Source: CAJWOS01 sp964502005 | GTDB lineage: Bacteria > Myxococcota_A > UBA796 > UBA2385 | Direction of reading: 5' to 3' | NCBI GenBank assembly: GCA_964502005.1 | Contig: CAZCUX010000005.1 | Coordinates: 248,001 to 312,000, forward strand | DNA length: 64,000 nt | Shown: piece by piece, positions 52,100-63,196 of the stretch | Layout of the letters: the number at the start of each line of letters is the position of its first letter | Position numbering within the stretch: position 1 is the stretch's first letter | Program-made: the position numbers and the translations under genes | The notes under the pieces: generated by a model | Databases searched by the model: none | What the model saw: only the letters and a program-made list of their open reading frames with translations | Told to the model about the DNA's origin: nothing

Positions 52100-52127
52100 T
52101 TGAATATATAGCGATATTTTCTATGAT
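52100..52127 (+). promoter_or_regulatory. Candidate promoter for the NO-sensing operon
   Basis: TTGAAT (52100-52105), 16-base spacer, TATGAT (52122-52127), inside a very AT-rich stretch (52040-52150). The predicted start is near 52134, about 90 bases before the H-NOX gene. Confidence 0.45.
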
Positions 52128-52221
52128 AGTATTGAATATATCTGCGTGATTGTGGTGGTTTGGTGATGGACGAATCGTGTGCGTTTATGACACCTTTGGG
52201 TTTCCGTTTTGGAGGTGTGAA

Positions 52222-52779
52222 GTGTACGGTCTCGTCAATCGAGCAATCGAAGGGTTGGTTCGCAGTCAGTTTGGGCATGATGCATGGGAAACGATATTGG
52301 AGCAAGCGGGAGTTGACGAAGTCGGTTTTGTGAGTATGAAGTCCTACCCTGATGCGCTCACCTACCAAATGGTAGGCGCTGCGTCGGAAGTGCTGCAGAT
52401 ACCCGTCCCGGATTTGTTGCGTGCATTTGGACGATATTGGACAGAATACGTCGGGCAGCAGGGTTACGGGTCCCTGATGTCATTGGAGGGGAGGTCGTTG
52501 GGCGCGTTCCTGGAGGACTTGGATGCAATGCATACACGGGTTTCGATTCAAATGCCAGAGCTTCGTCCTCCGTCGTTCAAAGTGCAGCATTTGACTCCTT
52601 ATCATCATCGTGTGCAATATATCTCCGAGCGCGACGGGCTGGGGGCGATGGTGGTTGGCCTCCTGGAAGGGCTTTTGGCATTGAAGTCCCTCGATGGGGA
52701 AGTGCGGTGGGTGGCACGAAAGGACGAGGGAGCGCCGTTTGATGAATTTGAAGTGGTGGAAGGGCCCCGAGCCGCATGA
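52222..52779 (+). CDS. H-NOX heme-nitric-oxide sensor
   Basis: A 185-residue stand-alone heme NO-binding domain. It starts YGLVNRAIEGLV, has the proximal heme ligand His104 (LDAMHTRV), the propionate-binding YxSxR motif (Tyr133-Ile-Ser135-Glu-Arg137) and the following GLGAMVVGLLEG helix. The distal-pocket tyrosine of O2-binding H-NOX proteins is not at its usual place after YxSxR, so it should be selective for NO. The start is GTG at 52222 with GGAGG six bases before it. Its stop overlaps the hybrid kinase start by four bases (ATGA), the normal arrangement of H-NOX with its kinase. Confidence 0.92.
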   Translation: MYGLVNRAIEGLVRSQFGHDAWETILEQAGVDEVGFVSMKSYPDALTYQMVGAASEVLQIPVPDLLRAFGRYWTEYVGQQGYGSLMSLEGRSLGAFLEDLDAMHTRVSIQMPELRPPSFKVQHLTPYHHRVQYISERDGLGAMVVGLLEGLLALKSLDGEVRWVARKDEGAPFDEFEVVEGPRAA

Positions 52780-54764
52780 CGCGAACTGACCCTGTTCCCG
52801 ACCTTCTTTGGCTTGGAAGAGTGTTTCCATTCTTGCTCCGGGTGACTCCCGACTTGCGTGTGTCTACCTTGGGCACAGCATGGGGAAAGGTTTGCCCCGG
52901 AGAGGTCGGTGAATGGGCCATCGAGGACGCGCTTCGTGTGTTGCGGCCCATTGGCGCAGTATTGTCTTGGGACCATCTGCAGGACATGCAAGGGCTCGCG
53001 TTGCAATTGCTCTTTTTGCCGACTGCGATGGAGTTTCGTGGAAGTTTTGTGTCGCGCGGGGAGTACGGTCTTTTGGTGATTGCGCCTGTCGTTCGCTCGA
53101 CGAATGACCTGGCCCGATTCGGCCTATCCCTGGGCGACTTTCCCGCGCACGACGCCACCGGCGATCTGTTGTTGACGATTCAGACCCTGTCGACCTCGTT
53201 GTCCGACGCGAACGAGCTCACCGAGCGCCTTCGAAAGAGTCGGAAGGAGTTGGTCGCCGCGCGGAAGCACGCGGAGGAAGCGAGTGTGGTCGCCCGCAAG
53301 GCGGCCGAGGTTCGCTTTCAGTTTTTGGCTGCGATGTCCCATGAAATCCGAACGCCGCTGCATGGTGTCCTGGGAATTGCCCGCTTGCTGCGCGCGACAA
53401 CTTTGGATGTCGAACAAGATGCGATGTTGTCCACCTTGGTGGAGTCAGGGAATGCGTTGCTCTCCTTGGTCAATGATGTATTGGATTTCTCCAAGCTGGA
53501 GAGCGGTGCGATACAGTTGGATATTCGGCCATTTTCCCCGCTTTCTACGGTAGAGTCCGTGGTCGAGCTCTTGGCTGCGACGGCGTCAGGGAAAGGCCTG
53601 GAGTTGGTGGTTGTCTGTGATGTCGACTGTCGGGGCACGATGTTGGGCGACAGCGACCGCGTTCGTCAAGTTTTGCTCAACTTGGTCGGAAATGCCATCA
53701 AGTTTACGTTGGACGGAGAGGTCACGATACGCGTCAGAGTGCAAGATGGACTGCTCATCGAGATTGTGGATACGGGAATTGGAATGTCTCCCGCGGTTCT
53801 GTCCACCTTGTTCCAACCCTTTCGGCAAGCCGATGTGTCGACACGTCGTCGATTCGGGGGCACCGGCCTTGGGTTGAGTATCAGCAAGCGCCTGGTCGAC
53901 GCAATGGGCGGTCGTATCGATGTAGAGTCGAAGGAGGGGGTCGGCACCTTGTTTCGCTTGTTTTTGCCCTTGCCTCTCACGGGTCCTCCCACACAATCAG
54001 CCTTGGTCGGGCGTGTTTGTATTGTGGAACCCAATCCCGCGGCCTTATCGGCGATGGAGCAATGGTTGGCTGCTACGGGCTTAGATGTTCGCGCCGTTGC
54101 TCGCTATTCAGACATCACCGAGGAAGGTTGGGACGTGGTGGTGGCACCGGTGGTTGTTGTTCCGACGCCGATTACAAACAACCAAAAATTTGTGGCGACG
54201 GTGAGTCCCGAGGGCCTGTCCAGAGCGCGGCATGCGCGCCCAGATATTCATTCTTTTCTCGTGCGGCCGGTCCTGCCGCTTCGGCTGGAGCGCTGCGTTC
54301 GCCACGCGTTGCGCGATTCGAAGCAGCCAGTTTCGCGTGTGGAGTTTGCGGGAGCGCACGCTGCTTGGGCTTCCCTTCGTGTATTGGTAGCAGAAGACAA
54401 TCCAGTCAATCGAATGGTAATGGACAAGACCCTTCGTCATTTGGGAGTAGAAGCTGTGTTGGTCAATAACGGTTTGCACGCATTACAACGGGTTATTCAA
54501 GAGCCGTTTGATTTGGTGCTGATGGATTGTCAAATGCCTGAAATGGATGGCTATGAAGCGACACGTCAGATTCGGAGCGCACTGGGGGGAAGTCTCATGG
54601 TCGTGGCGCTCACGGCAAATGCGATGCCCGAAGACCGTTTGATTTGCGAAGAAGCAGGAATGGACGATTACCTGACGAAACCGTTGGCCACAGGCTCGTT
54701 GGAGCGCGTGCTCGGAGACGCAGCCCAACGCGCCCGAACCGCCCATGGGGGCGAAGTGTCTTAG
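52776..54764 (+). CDS. HNOBA-type hybrid histidine kinase, H-NOX partner
   Basis: A 662-residue cytoplasmic kinase. The N-terminus (about 1-125) matches the HNOBA domain (FPFLLRVTPDLRVSTLG; EFRGSFVSRGEYGLLVIAPVV; DLARFGLSLGDFPAHDATGD), which contacts H-NOX. A coiled coil leads to HisKA with the phospho-His in AAMSHEIRTPLHG (about 187), then HATPase_c (NLVGNAIKF; DTGIGM; GGTGLGLSI). Two receiver domains follow: the first (about 408-500) lacks a recognisable acidic pocket and phospho-Asp; the second (about 527-650) is intact with VAEDN, the acceptor Asp in LMDCQMP and a Lys in TKP. NO bound by H-NOX would control its autophosphorylation. No separate output regulator is next to it. Confidence 0.9.
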   Translation: MTRTDPVPDLLWLGRVFPFLLRVTPDLRVSTLGTAWGKVCPGEVGEWAIEDALRVLRPIGAVLSWDHLQDMQGLALQLLFLPTAMEFRGSFVSRGEYGLLVIAPVVRSTNDLARFGLSLGDFPAHDATGDLLLTIQTLSTSLSDANELTERLRKSRKELVAARKHAEEASVVARKAAEVRFQFLAAMSHEIRTPLHGVLGIARLLRATTLDVEQDAMLSTLVESGNALLSLVNDVLDFSKLESGAIQLDIRPFSPLSTVESVVELLAATASGKGLELVVVCDVDCRGTMLGDSDRVRQVLLNLVGNAIKFTLDGEVTIRVRVQDGLLIEIVDTGIGMSPAVLSTLFQPFRQADVSTRRRFGGTGLGLSISKRLVDAMGGRIDVESKEGVGTLFRLFLPLPLTGPPTQSALVGRVCIVEPNPAALSAMEQWLAATGLDVRAVARYSDITEEGWDVVVAPVVVVPTPITNNQKFVATVSPEGLSRARHARPDIHSFLVRPVLPLRLERCVRHALRDSKQPVSRVEFAGAHAAWASLRVLVAEDNPVNRMVMDKTLRHLGVEAVLVNNGLHALQRVIQEPFDLVLMDCQMPEMDGYEATRQIRSALGGSLMVVALTANAMPEDRLICEEAGMDDYLTKPLATGSLERVLGDAAQRARTAHGGEVS

Positions 54765-54879
54765 CCTCGGGCGATGACGCTCCGTTTGCCTGCATGTACG
54801 CCGGCCGCAACCCGGTGGTGCGTCGAGACTTGCCGTTCGTGTCATCGGTAATAGGGGGCAGTCGATAGGAGCTTGTGTC

Positions 54880-55653
54880 ATGCGTTGGTTGGTCTTTCTG
54901 TCTGTATGTTTGGGTTGCGCGTCTTCAACGCCCGTGTCGTCAACGGAAGGGGGTGCGGAGGCGCCACCGCAGACGGCCCACGATGAGAACACAGCCGTCG
55001 TGGCCCATGGTGCCCCTGGAGAGTCGCACGTGGTGCATGGGCGTCCGCATCATGGCGGGGACCACGCAACTGTGGACCATTCGTTTGCCGACGCGGAGAA
55101 GTGGGCCGCGGTGTTCGATGACCCCGCCCGCGATGCTTGGCAAAAACCTGCCGAGCTCGTTGCGGCGCTCCAGCTGGCCCCGGGAAGCACAGTCGCCGAC
55201 GTTGGCGCCGGCACCGGCTACTTCAACCCGCACCTCTCACGGGCCGTGGGTGTAGACGGGCGTGTGATTGCGGTGGACATCGAGCAATCCTTGGTGGACT
55301 GGATGAACGAGCGCGCCCGCAAAGAAGAAACCGCGAATGTAGAAGCGCGTCTGGGACGCCCCGACAGTCCCGGCTTGCAGGCGGGGGAGGTTGACGTCGT
55401 GATGTTGGTGGACACCTACCACCATATCAACGAGCGGGTCATTTGGTTTTCGCGCCTCAAAGAGAGCGTCAAGCCGGGCGGACGCCTCGTTATTGTCGAT
55501 TTTCGTCCGGGTGACATCCCCGTCGGTCCCCCAGAGTCGCACCGAATCCCGCAAGAGAAGGTGGTGGCTGAACTTGTCGAGGCAGGCTGGATCGTTGGCG
55601 AAAACCTCGACCTGTTGCCGTACCAGTTCGTGCAAACCATGACGCGGCAATAA
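54880..55653 (+). CDS. Exported (lipoprotein-type) SAM-dependent methyltransferase-like protein
   Basis: A 257-residue protein. The N-terminus MRWLVFLSVCLGCAS is a short signal peptide with a probable lipidation Cys13, then a His/Glu/Pro-rich spacer (HGRPHHGGDH). From about residue 80 there is a class I methyltransferase fold: motif I ADVGAGTGYF (about 107-116), VIAVDIEQ (acidic end of strand 2), VDVVMLVDTYHHI and GGRLVIVDFRPG. SAM is not known to be present outside the cytoplasm, so either the signal is not cleaved or exported, or the fold is used in another way. AGGAG lies before the ATG at 54880. Stand-alone. Confidence 0.85.
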   Translation: MRWLVFLSVCLGCASSTPVSSTEGGAEAPPQTAHDENTAVVAHGAPGESHVVHGRPHHGGDHATVDHSFADAEKWAAVFDDPARDAWQKPAELVAALQLAPGSTVADVGAGTGYFNPHLSRAVGVDGRVIAVDIEQSLVDWMNERARKEETANVEARLGRPDSPGLQAGEVDVVMLVDTYHHINERVIWFSRLKESVKPGGRLVIVDFRPGDIPVGPPESHRIPQEKVVAELVEAGWIVGENLDLLPYQFVQTMTRQ

Positions 55654-56276
55654 AGCGAGGGGATGTGTTTCGCGCGATTCCCTTGATTTATGGATAAGGC
55701 GTTGCGTAAGTTTATATAACCCTTATATCGCGTGGACGTTCTTTATCGCGGCGTTTTGACGGGCCTCGCGCGCTACGCCGGCAGGCGCCAATCAAAACGA
55801 TAGAGCCTGTCCCGAAGTATGGCGATTCACCGTCCTTTGTTCGATAGACGGTGAATCGCCGATGGTGGACCTGCGATATCCCGATTGTTGCTGCGTCACG
55901 CTGGGAATGTATTTCGCGTCCGCCATTGACCAATCGGCATAGAGAGGACGACGCAGCAGGGCAGCGAAAGGAGCGTCCCCCGCGCGCGACCCACGTGCGG
56001 CGCTGTGGGGGGTGCGGCCGGTTTGGCGCAAGCCGGCGCGCGTAGCGGAGACGGATTCCGGCGTAGACATCCTTCGGCGGGGGATACGACCACGGCGGCG
56101 CGCTCGGTGCCACGTTGATGGGAAAGTCGCCGTCAATACAGTGTTGTCGTGCGCGCGATTCGCTGGTTCGCCCAATCTGCGGGTCGTAGAAGCGCGCGTG
56201 GCGGGGCGGCGCTGGGGGCGACATCGGGCGCCACCGTGGTAAGCAGCCTCCCGTCACCCTTGCCTTTGGACGACCG
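55654..56276. other. 620-base gap with a perfect inverted repeat and an RHS-like motif
   Basis: No intact gene. It contains a perfect 14-bp dyad (55821-55860). On the minus strand at 56168-56200 a short frame reads HARFYDPQIGR, the consensus of RHS/YD-repeat core proteins, but no RHS continuation in any frame was found. AT-rich patches at 55700-55730 flank it. It may be a remnant of an RHS or mobile element. Confidence 0.4.
55821..55860. repeat. Perfect 14-bp inverted repeat
   Basis: GGCGATTCACCGTC (55821-55834) and GACGGTGAATCGCC (55847-55860) with a 12-base loop. It is 165 bases past the methyltransferase stop and not followed by Ts. Possible roles: operator, mobile-element end or RNA hairpin. 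Confidence 0.65.
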
Positions 56277-58073
56277 ATGGATTCTTCCTCCCCCAATCGT
56301 TATCCACCCGTCGATGCAGATACGCCCCAGCTTACCGTGCGTGCCGTGGGCACCGGAATGCTCTTTGGCGGTGTGTTGTCATTATGCAATATCTACCTTG
56401 GTCTCAAGATTGGCTGGGGTATGAATATGTCCATCACCGCTGCATTGTTGGGGTTCGGGTTTTGGCAGTTGTCAACCCGCGCGCTAAAGCTCCGTCCCTT
56501 CAACTTGCTCGAAAACAACATCAACCAGACCGCCGCATCGGCCGGAGCCAGCATTTCGAGCGCAGGACTCGTCGCGCCCGTGCCCGCGCTCACGATGATG
56601 ACCGGGCGAACCTTTGGCTGGTTGGAGCTGTCGCTGTGGGTGCTCTCGGTGTCCTTGGTGGGCGTCGTCGTCGCCGTTGGGCTCCGCAAGCAGATGTTGG
56701 TGGTCGATGACCTCCCGTTTCCCGGCGGCGTCGCTACGGGCCAAACCTTGAAGGAAATTTATGCGCGGGGTGCCGAGGCAATGGCCCGCGTTCGTATGCT
56801 GCTTGGGGGTATGGTCGCGGGAGGCATCGGAAAGCTCGCCGAAGTGTTGGGTTGGATTTCAAAGGTGGGCATTCCTGGTGCCTTGCCCGCAGGAAGCAAT
56901 CTTGCGGCCCAAGGTCACACCGCGGTGTCCTTGCAAAACTTGGGCTTTGCGTTTGACCCCAGCATCATGATGGTTGCGGTCGGTGCGATTATTGGGATGA
57001 GAGCCGCCGCGAGCATGATGCTTGGCTCGGTGCTTGCATGGCTGGTTGTGGCGCCTGCTGTGCTCGAAGCAGGGTGGGCCTCCCCTGGTGCGGCAGGGGC
57101 GACAGAAGCATGGTTTGGTCCACTTGTCAAGTGGATGTTGTGGCCTGGTGTTGCAATGATGGTGACAGCATCATTGACCTCGTTTGCGTTTTCAGGTCGC
57201 GCAATTCTGAACGCGTTTCGCAGGTCGGAGAATAGCGCAGAAGACCCGCACGACGTTTCGCGCAAGGTTCACTGGGCGGCCATCGCCTTGGTTTCCGCGG
57301 TCAGCGTGGTCCTCCAGGTGGTGATGTTCGACATCGGTGTTGGGTTGGCTATTTTTGGTGTGTTGCTCACGTTTGTGTTGGCCATCGTCGCGGGGCGTGT
57401 CTCGGGCGAGACCGGCGTAACACCCGTGGGTGCGATGGGAAAGGTGACGCAGCTGTCCTTTGGCGTCATCGACGCTGGCAATGCAGCGAGCAACCTCATG
57501 GCCGCCAACGTAACGGGAGGGGCTGCGAGCCAATGTGCGGACCTCCTCCACGACCTCAAGAGTGGCTTGATGGTCGGGAGTGTACCGCGCCATCAGGTCG
57601 TCGCGCAGACGGGAGGCGTAGTCTCCGGTGCATTTATGGGCAGCCTCGCGTACCTCGTATTGATTCCTGACCCGAAGAACCAGCTCCTTACCGAAGAGTG
57701 GGCAGCGCCCGCGGTTGCCCAGTGGAAGGCAGTCGCGGAGGTTTTTCAACAAGGCTTGGGCGCAATGCCGGTGGGAGCGATGGAAGCGATGTTGGTTGGG
57801 GCGATATTGGGAGTCGTACTTTCTGTGTTGGAAAAAACGCTCCCCAAGCACCTCGCCCGTTGGGTGCCGAGCCCAGTCAGTGTGGGGCTCGCGTTTGCGA
57901 TTCCGGCTTATTACGCGATTTCGTTCTTCCTTGGCGCCGTATTACAATCCATTGGGCAAAAGTTCGCGCCCGCCTGGACTGCGCGGTACGCTATCGTGCT
58001 CGCTGCCGGCATTATGGCTGGGGAGAGCTTGATGGGTGTGGGCGACGCGATTTGGAAGATGTTCGGTTCCTAA
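56277..58073 (+). CDS. OPT-family oligopeptide transporter
   Basis: A 598-residue polytopic membrane protein with about 14-16 hydrophobic segments. It matches the bacterial OPT family: early GGVLSLCNIYLGLKIGWG, NNINQTAASAGASISSAGL, LPFPGGVATGQTLK and the later TGVTPVGAMGKVTQL, VTGGAASQCADLLHDLKSG. These transporters import small peptides or, in some members, metal-chelates, driven by protons. Start is ATG at 56277. It stands alone and is followed by a weak hairpin (58093-58119). Substrate unknown. Confidence 0.92.
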   Translation: MDSSSPNRYPPVDADTPQLTVRAVGTGMLFGGVLSLCNIYLGLKIGWGMNMSITAALLGFGFWQLSTRALKLRPFNLLENNINQTAASAGASISSAGLVAPVPALTMMTGRTFGWLELSLWVLSVSLVGVVVAVGLRKQMLVVDDLPFPGGVATGQTLKEIYARGAEAMARVRMLLGGMVAGGIGKLAEVLGWISKVGIPGALPAGSNLAAQGHTAVSLQNLGFAFDPSIMMVAVGAIIGMRAAASMMLGSVLAWLVVAPAVLEAGWASPGAAGATEAWFGPLVKWMLWPGVAMMVTASLTSFAFSGRAILNAFRRSENSAEDPHDVSRKVHWAAIALVSAVSVVLQVVMFDIGVGLAIFGVLLTFVLAIVAGRVSGETGVTPVGAMGKVTQLSFGVIDAGNAASNLMAANVTGGAASQCADLLHDLKSGLMVGSVPRHQVVAQTGGVVSGAFMGSLAYLVLIPDPKNQLLTEEWAAPAVAQWKAVAEVFQQGLGAMPVGAMEAMLVGAILGVVLSVLEKTLPKHLARWVPSPVSVGLAFAIPAYYAISFFLGAVLQSIGQKFAPAWTARYAIVLAAGIMAGESLMGVGDAIWKMFGS

Positions 58074-58430
58074 TGGTCGTCTCCGATGCGGTGAGAGGGG
58101 CGGCCTCTGGGTCCCTCTCTCGCCGGTCCCCCGTTTGCGCCGGCATTTTCGTCGGACTCGCGCTGGTGTCTCCGTTTGACGATACGATGGGCGTACATTT
58201 GTTTGTATTGTGAACGGGGCATCACTTCTATTGCTACGGATAGACAGTTTGCGAATATAGAGTTCGCGGGTGATAGATGGATGGAGAAGTCCGTATTGTG
58301 GGGGCGAACGATTCTATTGCGCGCAAAACCCATTTCCGCACGGCATGTTTGGCAATTTGGTAGCAGCGAGCCGACTGTTTTTGGCTTATACACATGTCCG
58401 TGGCGTCACCCAAACTACCCGGATTGACCC
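58074..58430. other. Gap between OPT transporter and hybrid kinase
   Basis: A GAGAGGG/CCCTCTC hairpin with a 13-base loop (58093-58119) close to the OPT stop may be its terminator. The rest is AT-richer than the flanking genes; no gene was recognised and the kinase start has no clear ribosome binding site. Confidence 0.35.
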
Positions 58431-60644
<2,214 letters not shown>

Positions 60645-60939
60645 CGGGGACATTCCAGCGGCGCCACCGTGATGGTCGAGCGTTGGCGCGCGGGGTCTCC
60701 GCGGGTCTTCTTGTTGGGGCGGGTCCGGGGCTTGTCTTGGGTTGTGCGGGGTGGTCGTGATTGCTATCTTGGTTATTGCGTGCTTTGACGTTACCGTAGG
60801 GTGCAGGTATATCGAGTGAACGCTGTTTATAGTGGTGTGCCAAAGCTATGCTCAAACGTTGGATGGGGCGCAATTGTGCGGGCAAGTGGTGTCGATTTAT
60901 GAGAGCGCGGGCGTAGCGGCGGCAAGAGCCTCCTGCTGT

Positions 60940-62685
60940 TTATTCGCCGCGGTCCAATTCGAGGATACGGCGCGCAGGCAGGTCGGTCCAGACGGTCTCT
61001 GCGCCGTCCGGCCACGTCACGCGCACTTCGTCGAATGCTTCTGCGTCGCCCATGCCGAAGTGCAGTGGCGCGATTGCATTGGATGCAAACGCCGTGCCCC
61101 CACCCAATACCCACTTGCGCTGCACATGGTCGCCGAATCGCGCTGTCACGACCGCGCCGATTGCGTGGGGGTTGGCGCCCGGTTGCGACAAACGAAGCTG
61201 CCCCCACGAAGCCGCGCCGCACACCGCGCGGTAGCCGACGAGCTTGCCCCCCAGCTCGCGCTTTAGGATGTCCAGCCAGCCGTCGCCGTCAATGTCGACG
61301 ACCACAAGCCCACGGCCGACGCCGCGGTCGTCTACGCCCAGCTCCGCGGCGATGTCGACCCACTGCGTGCCGCCGATGTTCTCAAAGAACGCGTCGGTTT
61401 GGCGGAAATTGTTGTCGTCGTGTACGTCGCCGGACATATAGCCGAAGGTGACGGGCACATCGAGGTCTACGTCATGGTCGAAGTCTACGAAGTCCACCGA
61501 CCAGGGCTCAATACGCGAAGCCTCGGTGAACACGAGCCCACGGGCCACCGCGGCGTCGTACCAGCCCCGCTCGCGGTCGCTCACCATAAACAAGAGGCGA
61601 CCGGTGCTGCTGAGGAGGATGTCCGGGAGGCCATCGCCGTTGTCATCGGTGACGGCCAGCCCCATGCCTGTGACGCTGACGTCGAGGCCATGGGGCGACG
61701 TGTCGAGGGTGAAGTGCCCGGTGCCGTCGTTTTGAAACAGTAAGTTGGGTTCGGAGAATGAGATTTCGCGTTTGTCGTCGTTGGTTATATATAAGTCGAG
61801 GTCGAGGTCGCCATCGACGTCGAGCAGCGTCACAACATGCGCGAAGCTTCCGAGGAGGGTGTCCCGCGGCAAGCGGTCGGAGATGTCGACGAAGCGGTCG
61901 CCTTGGTTTTCCCACAAGACTTGGCTTGAAGGTTGTTCGAGGAGCACGTCGCAGTCCTCTACGCCGGTCTCGAAGTCCTTGACGCACGCCTGGTTGATGG
62001 CTTGGGCCATGTCGAGGTCGCCGTCGCCGTCGATGTCGCCGAAGGTGGCCCCAAAGCAAGCGCGGAGGTCTGTGTCTTGCAAACCCCATGCTTCGCTTAA
62101 GTTGGTGAGTACGCCGGCGCCGTCGTTGAGGAAGAGTTGGTTGTGAATGGGGCCCGGCTCGACCCCCATCACGGGCCCCCCACAGAGAAAGACGTCGAGG
62201 TCGGTGTCGCCGTCGATGTCGACCACGCTCAGCGCCGCAGATCCCGGCGCACCGTCGGTGGCGCCGCCCCACATTTCGCGGGTGCGGTCCACAAATGTGC
62301 CGTCGGCTGTTTGAAACATCGCAATGGGCGGGCCCGCTTGGGGCAAGACGATGTCGAGCAGGCCATCGCCGTCGAGGTCCCCCACCGAGAGGCCGCTGGC
62401 ATTGGTCATGTCCAGCTCTTCGTCGGCGCCTTGCAGCGGAATGTCGGGAAAGACCATCGCTTCGAAGGAGCCGACCACGGCGCGGCGGTCGGGGTCGGCG
62501 CACACGATGGCCTCTGCGGTGTCCGGGGGGTCGCCAGGGCTGGCCGTGTCGTCGCGAACGGCGGTGTCCACGGCGCTGTCGTCACCCGGAGGGGCGGTCC
62601 AGAATTCCTTGGAGGTCGGCAGAGGGGCCGAGGTCGCCGTGCAAGCCACGAGCAATGTCGGGCCGAAGAGCAGCATATCGCGCAT
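60940..62685 (-). CDS. FG-GAP/VCBS lipoprotein with ASPIC/UnbV C-terminal domain
   Basis: A 581-residue lipoprotein: lipobox LVAC (Cys15), Ser/Pro/Asp-rich linker, then repeated calcium-binding motifs of FG-GAP type (GDLDGDGLLDIVL, VDIDGDTDLDVFL, GDIDGDGDLDMAQ, LDVDGDLDLDLYI, TDDNGDGLPDILL, VDIDGDGWLDIL) that form a beta-propeller. The last ~90 residues (AIGAVVTARFGDHVQRKWVLGGG...HFGMGDAEAFDEVRVTWPDGAETVW) match the ASPIC/UnbV domain. Three start codons are close together (62697, 62685, 62676); 62685 gives the best signal peptide. The triple-hairpin repeat copy 2 lies about 100 bases upstream. A surface-binding role is inferred. Confidence 0.86.
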   Translation of the reverse strand: MRDMLLFGPTLLVACTATSAPLPTSKEFWTAPPGDDSAVDTAVRDDTASPGDPPDTAEAIVCADPDRRAVVGSFEAMVFPDIPLQGADEELDMTNASGLSVGDLDGDGLLDIVLPQAGPPIAMFQTADGTFVDRTREMWGGATDGAPGSAALSVVDIDGDTDLDVFLCGGPVMGVEPGPIHNQLFLNDGAGVLTNLSEAWGLQDTDLRACFGATFGDIDGDGDLDMAQAINQACVKDFETGVEDCDVLLEQPSSQVLWENQGDRFVDISDRLPRDTLLGSFAHVVTLLDVDGDLDLDLYITNDDKREISFSEPNLLFQNDGTGHFTLDTSPHGLDVSVTGMGLAVTDDNGDGLPDILLSSTGRLLFMVSDRERGWYDAAVARGLVFTEASRIEPWSVDFVDFDHDVDLDVPVTFGYMSGDVHDDNNFRQTDAFFENIGGTQWVDIAAELGVDDRGVGRGLVVVDIDGDGWLDILKRELGGKLVGYRAVCGAASWGQLRLSQPGANPHAIGAVVTARFGDHVQRKWVLGGGTAFASNAIAPLHFGMGDAEAFDEVRVTWPDGAETVWTDLPARRILELDRGE

Positions 62686-62785
62686 AGAGCACAGCATAGC
62701 GCCGGAACCTGCCCGGTACAAGCCACGCACGCGCCCCGGCGCAGCCCGAAGTGGACGGCGACGAGGAGGGGGAGCAAATCGAAGG

Positions 62786-62862
62786 GCGCCAAAGCCCGTT
62801 GGTCTTTGGCGCGCCGCGGAGCCAGAGTCTCCGCGGCAGCGGCGAGCCCACGGTCTCGCCGC
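62786..62862. repeat. Triple-hairpin repeat, copy 2
   Basis: Three adjacent hairpins: GCGCCAAAG (62786-62794) with CTTTGGCGC (62804-62812), loop CCCGTTGGT; GCCGCGGAG (62813-62821) with CTCCGCGGC (62829-62837), loop CCAGAGT; GCGGCGAG (62839-62846) with CTCGCCGC (62855-62862), loop CCCACGGT. Stems again close AG...CT and loops start CC and end GT. The middle stem is the same as in copy 1 (40634-40660), while the outer stems differ but keep perfect pairing. Confidence 0.85.
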
Positions 62863-63167
62863 AAGGAGCCCACCCGGGGTAGGCGGCGCGCGGGCGCAGC
62901 TTTGCCGGACTGCGTAACCGTCCGTTCGTTCCCGACCGGGGGCTCGGGTTGTGCGGGGAAGGCGACCTCCGACCCTGACCGGCGGCGCGACGTCGGGACA
63001 CATAGGGTCCCGCGCGTGTTGGGGGTTCCCTTGGGCATTGGGTGTTGTGGCGTCGAAAGCAATACAGCGGGCGCAAAAGGCTTGGAACCACGGTGCGTGG
63101 CAATGAATGGAGGGAGCGAGGTCGTTGGTGCAGGGCCTGTCATGGCGGCGGCTTGGGTCGGGGTTGT

Positions 63168-63196
63168 TTGCGTTGTCCCGATGCAATCGCTACACT
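63168..63196 (+). promoter_or_regulatory. Sigma-70-type promoter for the secreted-protein gene
   Basis: TTGCGT (63168-63173), 17-base spacer, TACACT (63191-63196), about 25 bases before the ATG. GGGAG just upstream of the ATG completes the initiation signals. Confidence 0.5.

Noticed and set aside
55712..56296. Minus-strand frame of 194 codons as a real gene or transposase
   Set aside because: Low-complexity Arg/Pro composition and no catalytic motif; only one RHS-like motif is recognisable, so it is reported as a possible remnant only.
62686..63186. Longer start for the ASPIC/FG-GAP lipoprotein reaching 63186
   Set aside because: The extension is Arg/Pro-rich, lies across the triple-hairpin repeat and removes the lipoprotein signal from the N-terminus.
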